Numbered from the stretch's first letter, positions 7,028 through 16,747 are shown. The stretch: DNA of 18,616 nucleotides from Agromyces sp. (GCA_031178025.1 JAPSJU010000015.1:1-18616), one strand, 5' to 3'. Numbers and translations: made by a program. The notes: generated by a model not told the origin, from the sequence alone.

Positions 7028-8152
7028 ATGGCCGACGCATCCCTTCCGCTCGACGACTTCTACAGCGTGATCCCGGCCGGTGGGGTCGGCTCGCGCCTGT
7101 GGCCGCTGTCCCGTGCCGACGCGCCGAAGTTCCTGCACGACCTCACGGGCTCGGGGCAGACGCTGCTCAAGGACACGTGGGACCGGCTCGTGCCGCTCTC
7201 GGGCGAACAGCGCGTCATGGTCGTGACGGGCCGCGCGCATCGCGCCGCCGTCGAGGGCCAGCTGCCGCTGCTCGCCGACCACAACATCGTGCTCGAGAGC
7301 GAACCACGGGACTCGACCGCGGCGATCGGCCTCGCGGCGGCCATCCTCGAGCGCCGCGAGCCGGGGGTGATCATCGGCTCGTTCGCGGCCGACCACGTGA
7401 TCTCGGGCGAGGCGCTCTTCCAGTCCGCCGTCGCCGACGCCGTCGCGACGGCCCGCGCCGGGTACATCGCCACCATCGGCATCACGCCGACCGAGCCCGC
7501 GGTCGGCTTCGGCTACATCCAGTGCGGCGGAGCGGTCGACGTCGAGGGGGCGCAGCGCGTCGAGGTCGTGTCGAGCTTCGTCGAGAAGCCCGATCTCGAG
7601 ACTGCGCGGCGCTACGTGAGCGGCGGGGATCACCTGTGGAACGCGGGGATGTTCATCGCCAGGGCGTCGACCCTCCTCGAGGAGCTCGCGCGCACGAAGC
7701 CCGCGTTGCACGCCGGACTGCTGGAACTCGCGGAGGCGTGGGACGACCCGGCGACCCGCGGCCCGGCGGTCGACCGGATCTGGCCCACGCTCGAGAAGAT
7801 CGCGATCGACTACTCCGTCGCCGAACCCGCTGCCGCGGCCGGCCGCCTCGCCGTCATCCGCGGGCACTTCCAGTGGGACGACGTCGGCGATTTCGCCTCG
7901 CTCGCGAAGCTCAACACCGCTGGCCGCTCCGGTGAGCTCGCCATCCTCGGCGAGAACGCCCGGGTGCTCGCCGATGCCTCGAGCGGAATCGTCGTGAGCC
8001 GCTCGAAGCGGGTCATCAGCCTGATCGGCGTTCACGATATCGTCGTCGTGGACACGCCGGACGCGCTGCTCGTCACCACGAGCGAGCACGCCCAGCGGGT
8101 CAAGGCGGTCGTCGACGCCCTCCGGCTCGGCGGATCGAACGACGTGCTCTAG
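7028..8152 (+). CDS. manC: Mannose-1-phosphate guanylyltransferase
   Basis: The enzyme makes GDP-mannose from mannose-1-phosphate and GTP, feeding cell-wall mannans, glycolipids and protein mannosylation. The 374-residue product has the nucleotidyltransferase signature GGVGSRLWPLSR (18-29) with PKF (33-35), then FVEKPD (184-189), WNAGMF (204-209), DYSVAE (261-266) and WDDVGD (283-288), followed by a short left-handed beta-helix-like tail. It lacks the C-terminal phosphomannose isomerase domain of bifunctional enzymes. I chose the ATG at 7028 because a TATTCT -10 element lies just before it and because the longer in-frame extension (from 6848) is arginine-rich and runs through the palindromes. 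The gene is divergent from sdhC, and a Bmp lipoprotein gene follows after 23 bases. Confidence 0.93.
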   Translation: MADASLPLDDFYSVIPAGGVGSRLWPLSRADAPKFLHDLTGSGQTLLKDTWDRLVPLSGEQRVMVVTGRAHRAAVEGQLPLLADHNIVLESEPRDSTAAIGLAAAILERREPGVIIGSFAADHVISGEALFQSAVADAVATARAGYIATIGITPTEPAVGFGYIQCGGAVDVEGAQRVEVVSSFVEKPDLETARRYVSGGDHLWNAGMFIARASTLLEELARTKPALHAGLLELAEAWDDPATRGPAVDRIWPTLEKIAIDYSVAEPAAAAGRLAVIRGHFQWDDVGDFASLAKLNTAGRSGELAILGENARVLADASSGIVVSRSKRVISLIGVHDIVVVDTPDALLVTTSEHAQRVKAVVDALRLGGSNDVL

Positions 8153-8175
8153 CACGCGAGGGAAGGGGTCAGCGG

Positions 8176-9237
8176 ATGTCTCTGCGTCGATGGATGGGCA
8201 CCGGTACCGCGTTGGTCGCGGCATCCGTGGCACTGGCCGCCTGCTCGCCGGCGCCCGAGACGGGCGGCAGCGAGGCCGCCGACGCCGGCTGCGTTCGGAT
8301 GGTGACGAACTCCGGAGGCCTCGAGGACCGCTCGTTCAACCAGTCCAGCTGGGAGGGTCTGCAGCAGGCGGAGGACGAGTTCGGCGTGGAGGCCGAGGCG
8401 ATCGTCTCGACCGGCGAGACCGACCTCGCGCCCAACGTGCAGCAGGCGGTGGAATCCGGCTGCGAGCTCATCGTCACCGTGGGCTTCGAGCTCGCCGACG
8501 CGACCCTCGCCCAAGCCGAGGACAACCCCGAGCTGTCGTTCGCGATCGTCGACGAGACGGTCGACGCCCCCAACGTGAAGCCCGTCGTGTTCGACACCGC
8601 GCAGGCCGCCTACCTCGCCGGCTACCTCGCCGCCGGCGTCTCGAAGACCGGCATCGTGGCGACGTTCGGCGGCGGCAACCAGCCGCCGGTCACCCTGTTC
8701 ATGGACGGCTTCGTCGACGGCGTGGCCCAGTACAACGAGGCGCACGGCACCTCGGTTCGCGTGCTGGGCTGGGACAAGGCCGCGCAGGACGGCGCCTTCA
8801 CGGGAGACTTCGAGGACATCAACAAGGGCAAGGCGCTCTCCGAGGGATTCATCGACCAGGGCGCGGACGTCATCCTCCCCGTCGCCGGACAGGTGGGCGA
8901 GGGCGCGACCTCGGCGGCCCTCGAACGCGGCGGCGTCTCGGTCATCTGGGTCGACAGCGACGGCTACGACTCGCTCGCGGCCGAGTTCCGGCCGGTGCTG
9001 CTCACGAGCGTGCTGAAGAACACCCAGGCCGCCATGGTCGAGATCGTCGGGACGGTGGAGGACGGCTCGTTCTCGAACGAGCCGTACGTGGGCACGCTCG
9101 AGAACGGCGGCGTCGAGATCGCGCCGTACCACGATCTCGCGTCGCTCGTGCCGCCGGAGCTCGATGACGAGATCGAGGCCCTCCGCCAGGCGATCATCGC
9201 CGGGGACGTCGTCGTGGAGTCGCCGAGCGCGCCGTGA
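8176..9237 (+). CDS. Bmp-family substrate-binding lipoprotein, paralogue 1
   Basis: The 353-residue product is a lipid-anchored extracellular binding protein of the Bmp/PnrA family, which binds nucleosides for ABC import. It has a signal peptide and lipobox ending at Cys23 (ALAAC). The fold landmarks are the GGLEDRSFNQSSWEG block (47-61), a VTVGFELADAT segment, PVVFDTAQAAYLAGYLAA, FMDGFVDGV and PYVGTLENGGVEIAPYHD. The usual family motif D-A-G-x-x-D-K-S-F-N is altered here to N-S-G-G-L-E-D-R-S-F-N, so ligand preference may differ from that of the neighbouring paralogue. The ATG is preceded by GGAAGGGG at a seven-base spacing. It may be cotranscribed with manC. Confidence 0.9.
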   Translation: MSLRRWMGTGTALVAASVALAACSPAPETGGSEAADAGCVRMVTNSGGLEDRSFNQSSWEGLQQAEDEFGVEAEAIVSTGETDLAPNVQQAVESGCELIVTVGFELADATLAQAEDNPELSFAIVDETVDAPNVKPVVFDTAQAAYLAGYLAAGVSKTGIVATFGGGNQPPVTLFMDGFVDGVAQYNEAHGTSVRVLGWDKAAQDGAFTGDFEDINKGKALSEGFIDQGADVILPVAGQVGEGATSAALERGGVSVIWVDSDGYDSLAAEFRPVLLTSVLKNTQAAMVEIVGTVEDGSFSNEPYVGTLENGGVEIAPYHDLASLVPPELDDEIEALRQAIIAGDVVVESPSAP

Positions 9238-9258
9238 ACCACCTCGTTGCGGAGGTCC

Positions 9259-9276
9259 TGTGCTCATATGAGCACA
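9259..9276. promoter_or_regulatory. 18-bp perfect palindrome upstream of the second Bmp gene
   Basis: TGTGCTCATATGAGCACA is fully self-complementary. It lies 22 bases after the first Bmp stop and 122 bases before the second Bmp start. A CATATG-centred dyad of this length is typical of a dimeric transcription factor site, probably a repressor or nucleoside/sugar regulator. The regulator is not in the window. A terminator for the first gene is less likely because the loop would be tiny. Confidence 0.55.
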
Positions 9277-9341
9277 ATGTCGCGTCTTCATAACCATTGC
9301 GGGTCGCGCCCGGCTGCAGCCCGAGGGACGAGCGCAACATT

Positions 9342-9347
9342 GGGTAA
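9342..9347 (+). promoter_or_regulatory. TAACGT -10 candidate for the second Bmp gene
   Basis: TAACGT matches TANNNT and would start a leader of about 45 bases, compatible with the GGAGGA ribosome site downstream. No good -35 is visible, so the call is weak. Confidence 0.25.
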
Positions 9348-9398
9348 CGTGATTTCACGAGCCTCGAGATCGTCGGGGCGCACTCTTTGGAGGACACT

Positions 9399-10493
9399 GT
9401 GAAGGTCACGACCAAGAAGGCCGCACTCGGCGGCCTCGCGTTGTTCGGTGCGGCCGTGCTGCTCGCCGGTTGCGCATCCGCACCCGAGGGCGACGGCGGC
9501 GAAGGCGGTGGCGAGGCCAGCGACTTCCAGCCCTGCATGGTCTCCGACGCCGGCGGCTTCGACGACAAGTCCTTCAACCAGCTCGGCTTCGAGGGCGCCA
9601 CGAAGGCCGCCGACGAGCTCGGCGTCGACCTCATCGACGTGCAGTCCGATTCCGAGACCGACTACGCACCGAACATCACGAGCCTGGTCGACCAGGGCTG
9701 CGACGTGATCGTGACCGTCGGCTTCGCGCTCTCCGCCGCCACCGTGGAATCCGCCCTGGCCAACCCCGACATCGAGTACGTCATCATCGACGACGCGGCC
9801 GACAACGACTTCGACGGCGAGGTCGACGCACCGAACATCAAGCCGATCCTCTTCGACACGGCGCAGGCGGCCTTCCTCGGCGGGTACGCGGCGGCCGACT
9901 ACACGCAGACGAACACGGTCGGCACGTTCGGCGGCATGAACTTCCCGACCGTCTCGATCTTCATGGACGGCTTCAAGCAGGGCGTCGACTACTACAACGA
10001 GCAGAAGGGCAAGGGCGTCACGGTCCTCGGCTGGGACGGCTCCGACGGCCTCTTCACCGGCGGCTTCGAGGCCAACGACACCGCTCGCCAGACGGCGCAG
10101 AGCCTCATCGACCAGAACGTCGACGTGCTCCTGCCGGTCGGCGGCCCCATCTACCAGTCGGCCGCTTCGGCCATCCGCGAAGCCGGTCGGGAGATCGCCC
10201 TCCTCGGCGTCGACGCCGACTTCACCGAGACCGACCCGTCGGTCGCCGACCTCGTGCTCACCTCGATCCTCAAGGGCATCGACGTCGGAACGTACGACGC
10301 CGTGCTCGCGGCGGGCAACGACGAGTTCGACACCACTCCCTTCGTGGGCACGCTCGAGAACGAGGGCGTCGGCATCGCGCCGTTCCACGAATTCGAGTCG
10401 AAGGTCTCGTCCACCCTGCAGGGTGAGCTCGACGACCTGAAGGCGGCCATCATCGCGGGCGACGTCGAAGTGACGTCGTACCTCGCGGAGTAG
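9399..10493 (+). CDS. Bmp-family nucleoside-binding lipoprotein, paralogue 2
   Basis: The 364-residue product is the likely primary binding protein of the downstream ABC transporter. Its signal peptide ends in a lipobox with Cys25 (LLAGC), followed by a glycine- and acid-rich linker. The intact family motif SDAGGFDDKSFN (49-60) is present, as are PILFDTAQAAFLGGYAAA, FMDGFKQGVDYY and PFVGTLENEGVGIAPFHEFE. Compared with paralogue 1 it has an extra acidic loop (DDAADNDFDGEVDAPN). The start is GTG at 9399, with GGAGGA ending four bases upstream. An in-frame TTG four codons earlier overlaps that ribosome site and is rejected. A strong hairpin lies 16 bases after the stop, so this abundant lipoprotein may be transcribed separately from the transporter genes. 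Confidence 0.93.
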   Translation: MKVTTKKAALGGLALFGAAVLLAGCASAPEGDGGEGGGEASDFQPCMVSDAGGFDDKSFNQLGFEGATKAADELGVDLIDVQSDSETDYAPNITSLVDQGCDVIVTVGFALSAATVESALANPDIEYVIIDDAADNDFDGEVDAPNIKPILFDTAQAAFLGGYAAADYTQTNTVGTFGGMNFPTVSIFMDGFKQGVDYYNEQKGKGVTVLGWDGSDGLFTGGFEANDTARQTAQSLIDQNVDVLLPVGGPIYQSAASAIREAGREIALLGVDADFTETDPSVADLVLTSILKGIDVGTYDAVLAAGNDEFDTTPFVGTLENEGVGIAPFHEFESKVSSTLQGELDDLKAAIIAGDVEVTSYLAE

Positions 10494-10509
10494 TTTCGAC
10501 GGCACGGAT

Positions 10510-10539
10510 CGGGGAGGTCGGCGTGCGCCGGCCTCCCCG
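10510..10539 (+). terminator. 14-bp stem hairpin after the second Bmp gene
   Basis: The arm at 10510-10523 (CGGGGAGGTCGGCG) pairs with 10526-10539 (CGCCGGCCTCCCCG) with a single G-U wobble and a loop of two to four bases. It is the strongest hairpin in the window. No T-tract follows. It may terminate fully, or it may attenuate read-through so that binding protein exceeds transporter. Confidence 0.7.
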
Positions 10540-10655
10540 CTCCGTCTCCGGCGATCGCAGCAGGCGCTTCCGCGCATCCCTCGCCACATCCGAGCGAGTG
10601 CTGCTCCGGTCGCTCCACATTCGCGCAGCATCTCCAGCGGATGCAGCCACGTCAC

Positions 10656-10661
10656 TAGGAT
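10656..10661 (+). promoter_or_regulatory. TAGGAT -10 element for the ABC operon, possibly leaderless
   Basis: TAGGAT ends seven bases before the ATG of the ATPase gene, the same geometry as at xth. AGGA within it, eight bases from the ATG, could also serve as a weak ribosome site. The remaining bases between the hairpin and this element (10540-10655) hold a long imperfect dyad (GCAGCA/TGCTGC and CTCGC/GCGAG) but no gene. Confidence 0.5.
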
Positions 10662-10668
10662 CGGGGAC

Positions 10669-12182
10669 ATGAAGCTCGAACTTCGCGGCATCACGAAGCG
10701 ATTCGGCAGCTTGGTCGCGAACGACCACATCGACCTCACCGTGGAGCCCGGCGAGATCCACTGCCTCCTCGGCGAGAACGGTGCAGGCAAGTCGACGCTC
10801 ATGAACGTGCTCTACGGCCTCTACCAGGCCGATGAGGGTGAGGTGCTCCTCGACGGCGAGGTGCAGCACTTCGCCGGGCCCGGCGACGCCATGGCCGCCG
10901 GCATCGGCATGGTGCACCAGCACTTCATGCTCATCCCCGTCTTCACGGTCGCCGAGAACGTGATGCTCGGACACGAGTCGACGAAGGCCGGCGGCATCCT
11001 CGACCTCGCGAGCGCGCGCGCGCGGGTGCGCGAGATCTCCGATCGCTTCGGATTCCACGTCGACCCCGACGCGCTCGTCGACGACCTGCCGGTGGGCGTG
11101 CAGCAGCGCGTCGAGATCATCAAGGCGCTCTCACGGGACGCGAAGGTGCTCGTGTTCGACGAGCCCACGGCCGTGCTCACGCCGCAGGAGACCGACGAGC
11201 TCATGCAGATCATGCGGCAGCTGAAGGCGTCCGGCACGTCGATCGTGTTCATCACGCACAAGCTGCGCGAGGTGCGCGAGGTCGCGGATCGCATCACCGT
11301 CATCCGGCTCGGCAAGGTCGTCGGCGAGGCGGCACCGACCGCGTCGAACGCCGAACTCGCATCCCTCATGGTCGGTCGCGCCGTGGAGCTCACGGTGCAC
11401 AAGGAGGAGCCGAAGCTCGGCGACGAGGCCCTCGTCGTCGAGGGGCTCACGGTCATCGACCCGATCGGGCAACTCGTCGTCAACGACGTGAGCTTCTCCG
11501 TGCGCAGGGGCGAGATCCTCGCCGTCGCCGGGGTGCAGGGCAACGGCCAGACCGAGCTCACCGAGGCGCTGCTGGGCCTGCAGCCCCGCGTGCAGGGGTC
11601 GATCAGGCTCGACGGCGTCGAGCTCACCGCCGGAAGCGTACGCCGCATCCTCGACGCCGGGGTGGGGTTCGTCCCCGAGGACCGCACCGAGGACGGCCTC
11701 GTGGGCGAGTTCACGATCGCCGAGAACCTCATGCTCGATCGCTCGGGCAGCGCGCCCTTCGTCCGCGGCGGCAGCATCCAGCGCGCGGTCCTGGCGGAGT
11801 TCGCCCGCGACCGCGTGAAGGAGTTCGACATCCGCACGCCCTCCATCGAGACCAGGGCGGGTCGGCTCTCGGGCGGCAATCAGCAGAAGGTCGTGCTCGC
11901 GCGCGAACTCAGCCGCGAACTCCGGCTGCTCGTCGCCGCCCAGCCCACGCGCGGCGTCGACGTCGGCTCGATCGAGTTCATCCACAAGCGCATCGTCGAG
12001 ACCCGCGACGCGGGCGTGCCCGTCCTGGTCGTGTCCACCGAGCTCGACGAGGTCGTCGCCCTCGCCGACCGCATCATGGTGATGTACCGGGGCCGGATCG
12101 TGGGCATCGTTCCAGGCGACACCTCCCGTGACGTGCTCGGCCTCATGATGGCCGGCGAAGTCCCCGCAGAAGGAGCCGCCGC

Positions 12183-12186
<4 letters not shown>
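10669..12186 (+). CDS. Nucleoside ABC transporter, two-domain ATP-binding protein
   Basis: This cytoplasmic ATPase has two fused ABC domains, as in the NupA/RnsB/sugar type. The 505-residue product has an N-terminal domain with Walker A GENGAGKST (35-43), Q-loop region MVHQHFML (81-88), Walker B VLVFDEP (160-166) and H-loop ITH (195-197). The signature motif there is degenerate (PVGVQQRVEI, 141-150). The second domain has a P-loop lacking Lys (GVQGNGQTE, 288-296), a normal signature LSGGNQQK (400-407) and a Walker B in which AAQP replaces DEP (423-426). This asymmetric pattern is usual for the family and leaves one consensus ATP site. The ATG overlaps nothing upstream. The downstream permease start overlaps the stop by four bases. 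Confidence 0.95.
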
Positions 12187-13570
<1,384 letters not shown>

Positions 13571-13574
<4 letters not shown>

Positions 13575-14863
13575 GCCGGACCACGGAACACCACCGCCAG
13601 GTCGCACCCCAGCCGGCCGCACTCGACACGACCGTCGTGACGAGCTGGAAGGCGCCGATCGCCTTCGCCATCTTCGCCCTCGCGGCGACGGCGCTGGCCG
13701 TGTTCGTCCCGCGCGACGGCGACACGACCTTCCGCTGGTCCTCGCCGACCGACGCCATCCAGCTTCCCGAGATCTCGGTTCCCGCACTGCCCGCCCTCTG
13801 GACCGTCATCGTGCTCCTCGTCGCGATCACGGCGTATTCCGCCTGGCTCGTGAGCCGGAAGCGGCGGGTGCCGATGTGGCTCATCGTCGTCTTCGCCATC
13901 CTGTTCATGTTCGGCTTCCTCACCTGGGCCGCCGCCGGCGCCTCCCTGCCGATGATCGGACTCCTGTTCGGCTCGCTGAGCCTCGCCGTCCCCCTCATCT
14001 TCGGCTCGCTCGCGGGGGTGCTCGGCGAGCGCGTGGGCGTCATCAACATCGCCATCGAGGGCCAGCTGCTCGCCGGCGCGTTCACGGCCGCCGTCGTGGC
14101 GTCCGTGACCCGCCAGCCCTGGTTCGGACTGCTTGCGGCCATGGTCGCCGGGATGCTCGTCGCCTTCGTGCTCGGCGCCTTCGCGATCAAGTACTTCGTC
14201 GATCAGGTGATCGTCGGCGTCGTGCTCAACGTCCTCGTCACGGGTCTCACGAGCTTCTTCTTCTCCCAGGTCCTCGCGCCGAACGCCGCCACGCTCAACA
14301 CCCCGCCGCGCTTCGACCGCTGGCCCATTCCCGTGCTCGGTGACATCCCGATCATCGGACCGGTGTTCTTCCGCCAGACGGTGGTGGTCTACCTCATGTA
14401 CCTCGCCGTCGCCGTCGTGTACATCGGGCTGTTCCACACCAAGTGGGGCCTGCGCCTGCGCGCCGTGGGCGAGCATCCGCAAGCGGCCGACACCGTCGGC
14501 ATCAAGGTGAACCGCACGCGGTTCTGGAATGTCGCACTGGCCGGCGCGATCGCCGGCCTCGGCGGCACCTTCTTCACGATCGGATCGGGCATCGCCTTCA
14601 ACAAGGAGATGACCGCGGGCGCCGGCTTCATCGCCCTCGCCGCCGTCATCTTCGGCCAGTGGGATCCCATCAAGGCCACGCTGGCGGCGCTGCTGTTCGG
14701 CTTCGCCTCCAACCTGCAGAACACGCTCTCCGTCATCGGGTCACCGGTGCCGAGCGAGTTCATGCTCATGCTGCCCTACGTGGTGACGATCTTCGCCGTC
14801 GCCGGGCTGGTGGGCAAGGTGCGCGGCCCCGCCGCAGCCGGCAAACCGTACATCAAGTCCTGA
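13571..14863 (+). CDS. Nucleoside ABC transporter permease 2
   Basis: The second permease of the heterodimeric channel (BmpG/NupC/RnsD-like) is 430 residues. Key stretches are ERVGVINIAIEGQLLAGAF (the family's conserved N-I-x-x-E-G loop), IVGVVLNVLVTGLTSFFFSQVL, GIKVNRTRFWNVALAGAIAGLGGTF and AVIFGQWDPIKATLAALLFG. About ten membrane segments are predicted, after a 30-residue hydrophilic N-terminus. The GTG start is preceded by AAGGAGG and a second GGAGG four bases away, and the gene overlaps permease 1 by four bases. A longer in-frame reading from upstream lies inside permease 1 and is arginine-rich, so it was rejected. Confidence 0.93.
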
Positions 14864-14866
14864 GCC

Positions 14867-14887
14867 GGTGCCGCTGCACTCGGCACC
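14867..14887 (+). terminator. Short hairpin between permease 2 and cdd
   Basis: GGTGCCG (14867-14873) pairs with CGGCACC (14881-14887) around a seven-base loop, four bases after the permease stop. It could partly terminate transcription or protect the transporter mRNA. The 57-base gap has no promoter I can see, so read-through into cdd is expected. Confidence 0.35.
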
Positions 14888-14920
14888 GACGAACCGACCC
14901 ATCCCGAACGGGGGAGCATC

Positions 14921-15340
14921 ATGACCGCAACGGATGCCATCGACTGGAGCTCGCTGCGCGATCGCGCGCGCGAGGCCATGGCCAAGGCGTACGTGCCCTA
15001 CTCCGAGTTCCCGGTCGGCGCGGCCGCGATCGTCGACGACGGTCGCGTCGTGAGCGGGTGCAACGTGGAGAACGCCTCATACGGGGTCACCCTCTGCGCC
15101 GAGTGCTCGCTCGTGTCGGCGCTCATCATGTCGGGCGGCGGCAAGCTCGTGGCGTTCGCCTGCGTCGACGGCCACGGCAACGCGCTCATGCCGTGCGGAC
15201 GCTGTCGCCAGCTGCTCTACGAGCACTCCGCCGCGGGCATGCTGCTCGAGACCGTCTCGGGCGTGAAGACCATCGACGAGGTGCTGCCCGACGCCTTCGG
15301 TCCGCGGCAGCTCGACGAGTTCCGGGGGAGCCGCGCATGA
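14921..15340 (+). CDS. cdd: Cytidine deaminase
   Basis: The enzyme hydrolyses cytidine or deoxycytidine to uridine or deoxyuridine plus ammonia. The 139-residue product is the short tetrameric type. It shows FPVGAAAIVDDG (30-41), GCNVENASYG (46-55), the zinc and catalytic CAE (Cys59 and Glu61) and PCGRCRQLL (91-99, zinc ligands Cys92 and Cys95). The ATG follows GGGGGAG at a four-base spacing. The stop overlaps the deoA ATG by four bases, so the two enzymes are produced together: Cdd supplies uridine or deoxyuridine and DeoA can cleave it. A C-terminal tail of about 15 residues (DAFGPRQLDEFRGSRA) is typical of actinobacterial Cdd. Confidence 0.96.
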   Translation: MTATDAIDWSSLRDRAREAMAKAYVPYSEFPVGAAAIVDDGRVVSGCNVENASYGVTLCAECSLVSALIMSGGGKLVAFACVDGHGNALMPCGRCRQLLYEHSAAGMLLETVSGVKTIDEVLPDAFGPRQLDEFRGSRA

Positions 15341-16638
15341 GCGCCGTCGAGGCGTTCGACACCGTCGACGTGATCCGGGCCAAGCGCGACGGCCACGAGC
15401 TCGAGACGGCCGAGATCGAGTGGCTGATCGACGCCTACACGCGCGGGTACGTCGCCGACGAGCAGATGTCGGCCATGACGATGGCGATCTTCCTGAACGG
15501 CATGACCCGGCGAGAGATCCGAGACATGACGATGGCGATGATCGCCTCGGGCGAGCGGATGGACTTCTCGGGGCTCGGCAGGCCCACGAGCGACAAGCAC
15601 TCGACCGGGGGCGTCGGCGACAAGATCACGCTGCCGCTCATGCCGCTCGTGGCGTCGTTCGGCGTGGCGGTGCCGCAGCTCTCCGGCCGTGGACTCGGCC
15701 ACACCGGAGGCACGCTCGACAAGCTCGAGTCGATCCCCGGCTGGCGCGCGGAGCTGACGACCGATGAGATGTTCGCCCAGCTGCGCGACGTCGGAGGCGT
15801 CATCTGCGCGGCCGGCTCCGGTCTGGCTCCGGCCGACAAGAAGCTGTACGCCCTGCGGGACATCACCGGAACGGTCGAGGCGATCCCGCTCATCGCGTCG
15901 TCGATCATGTCGAAGAAGATCGCCGAGGGCACCGGGGCGCTCGTGCTCGACGTGAAGTTCGGCTCGGGCGCGTTCCTGCAGGACATCGAGCGCTCCCGCG
16001 AGCTCGCCCGCACCATGGTCGAGCTCGGCGAGGACGCCGGCGTGGCGACCGCCGCGCTCATCACGAACATGAACGTCCCGCTCGGGCGAACGATCGGCAA
16101 CGCGAACGAGGTGCGCGAATCGGTCGAGGTGCTCGCCGGCGGCGGACCGGCCGACGTGCGCGCGCTCACCGTCGCCCTGGCTCGTGAGATGCTCGCCCTC
16201 GCCGGCGTGGACGACGCGGAGGTCGAGGCAGCCCTCGACGACGGCCGGGCGATGGACACGTGGCGACGTGCCATCCGCGCACAGGGGGGCGACCCCGACG
16301 CGGAGCTGCCGGTCGCTCGGGAGCAGCACGTGGTGACCGCCGAACGCGACGGCGTGCTCGTCGCACAGGAGGCGCTGCCCTTCGGGATCGCCGCCTGGCG
16401 ACTCGGCGCGGGCCGCGCGCGCAAGGAGGATCCGGTGCATCACGCGGCCGGTGTCGAGTTGCATGCGAAGCCCGGTGACGAGGTGCGCGCGGGACAGCCG
16501 CTCTTCACGCTCCACGCCGACGAGCCGGCACGGTTCGCACGTGCGCTCGAGGCCGTCGAGGGCGCCTATCGCATCGGCGATCCGGGCGACCGGATCGACG
16601 ACGGCGGACCGCTCATCGCGGACCGCATCGGCCGCTGA
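15337..16638 (+). CDS. deoA: Thymidine phosphorylase
   Basis: The enzyme phosphorolyses thymidine or deoxyuridine (in some members uridine) to base and (deoxy)ribose-1-phosphate. The 433-residue product has a helical domain with KHSTGGVGDK (87-96, phosphate binding) and the family signature SGRGLGHTGGTLDKLE (116-131). The pyrimidine-site residues lie in YALRD (171-175) and SSIMSKK (188-194), and a C-terminal alpha/beta barrel-sandwich domain contains HAAGVELHAKPGDEVRAGQPLF. I cannot separate strict thymidine phosphorylase from broader pyrimidine-nucleoside phosphorylase by sequence alone. The ATG overlaps the cdd stop. A weak hairpin follows, then add with its own promoter. Confidence 0.95.
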   Translation: MSAVEAFDTVDVIRAKRDGHELETAEIEWLIDAYTRGYVADEQMSAMTMAIFLNGMTRREIRDMTMAMIASGERMDFSGLGRPTSDKHSTGGVGDKITLPLMPLVASFGVAVPQLSGRGLGHTGGTLDKLESIPGWRAELTTDEMFAQLRDVGGVICAAGSGLAPADKKLYALRDITGTVEAIPLIASSIMSKKIAEGTGALVLDVKFGSGAFLQDIERSRELARTMVELGEDAGVATAALITNMNVPLGRTIGNANEVRESVEVLAGGGPADVRALTVALAREMLALAGVDDAEVEAALDDGRAMDTWRRAIRAQGGDPDAELPVAREQHVVTAERDGVLVAQEALPFGIAAWRLGAGRARKEDPVHHAAGVELHAKPGDEVRAGQPLFTLHADEPARFARALEAVEGAYRIGDPGDRIDDGGPLIADRIGR

Positions 16639-16652
16639 CGATCGTGCCGGCG

Positions 16653-16667
16653 ACCGTTCGCGACGGT
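16653..16667 (+). terminator. Weak hairpin after deoA
   Basis: ACCGT and ACGGT pair around a five-base loop, 14 bases after the deoA stop and ahead of the add promoter. The position suits a terminator, but the stem is only five pairs and no T-tract follows. Confidence 0.25.
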
Positions 16668-16747
16668 GCGGATGCGGTGTCAGGGCGCATGCCGGTCGGA
16701 CATCGGGCAGCTTCGAGATTGCCGAGACTTCGCACCCGACCCGCCGC

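Noticed and set aside
9259..9276. Reading the TGTG...CACA palindrome as a CRP/GlxR cAMP site
   Set aside because: GlxR/CRP sites have TGTGA-N6-TCACA spacing. Here TGTG and CACA are ten bases apart and the inner bases differ.
10540..10655. A possible purine riboswitch ahead of the ABC operon
   Set aside because: No purine-aptamer core motifs are recognisable, and the transcript probably starts at the ATG, downstream of this region.
14443..15336. An in-frame upstream extension of deoA through permease 2 and cdd
   Set aside because: The extension is arginine-rich noise in another frame of real genes. The deoA ATG at 15337 overlaps the cdd stop and starts the conserved family sequence.
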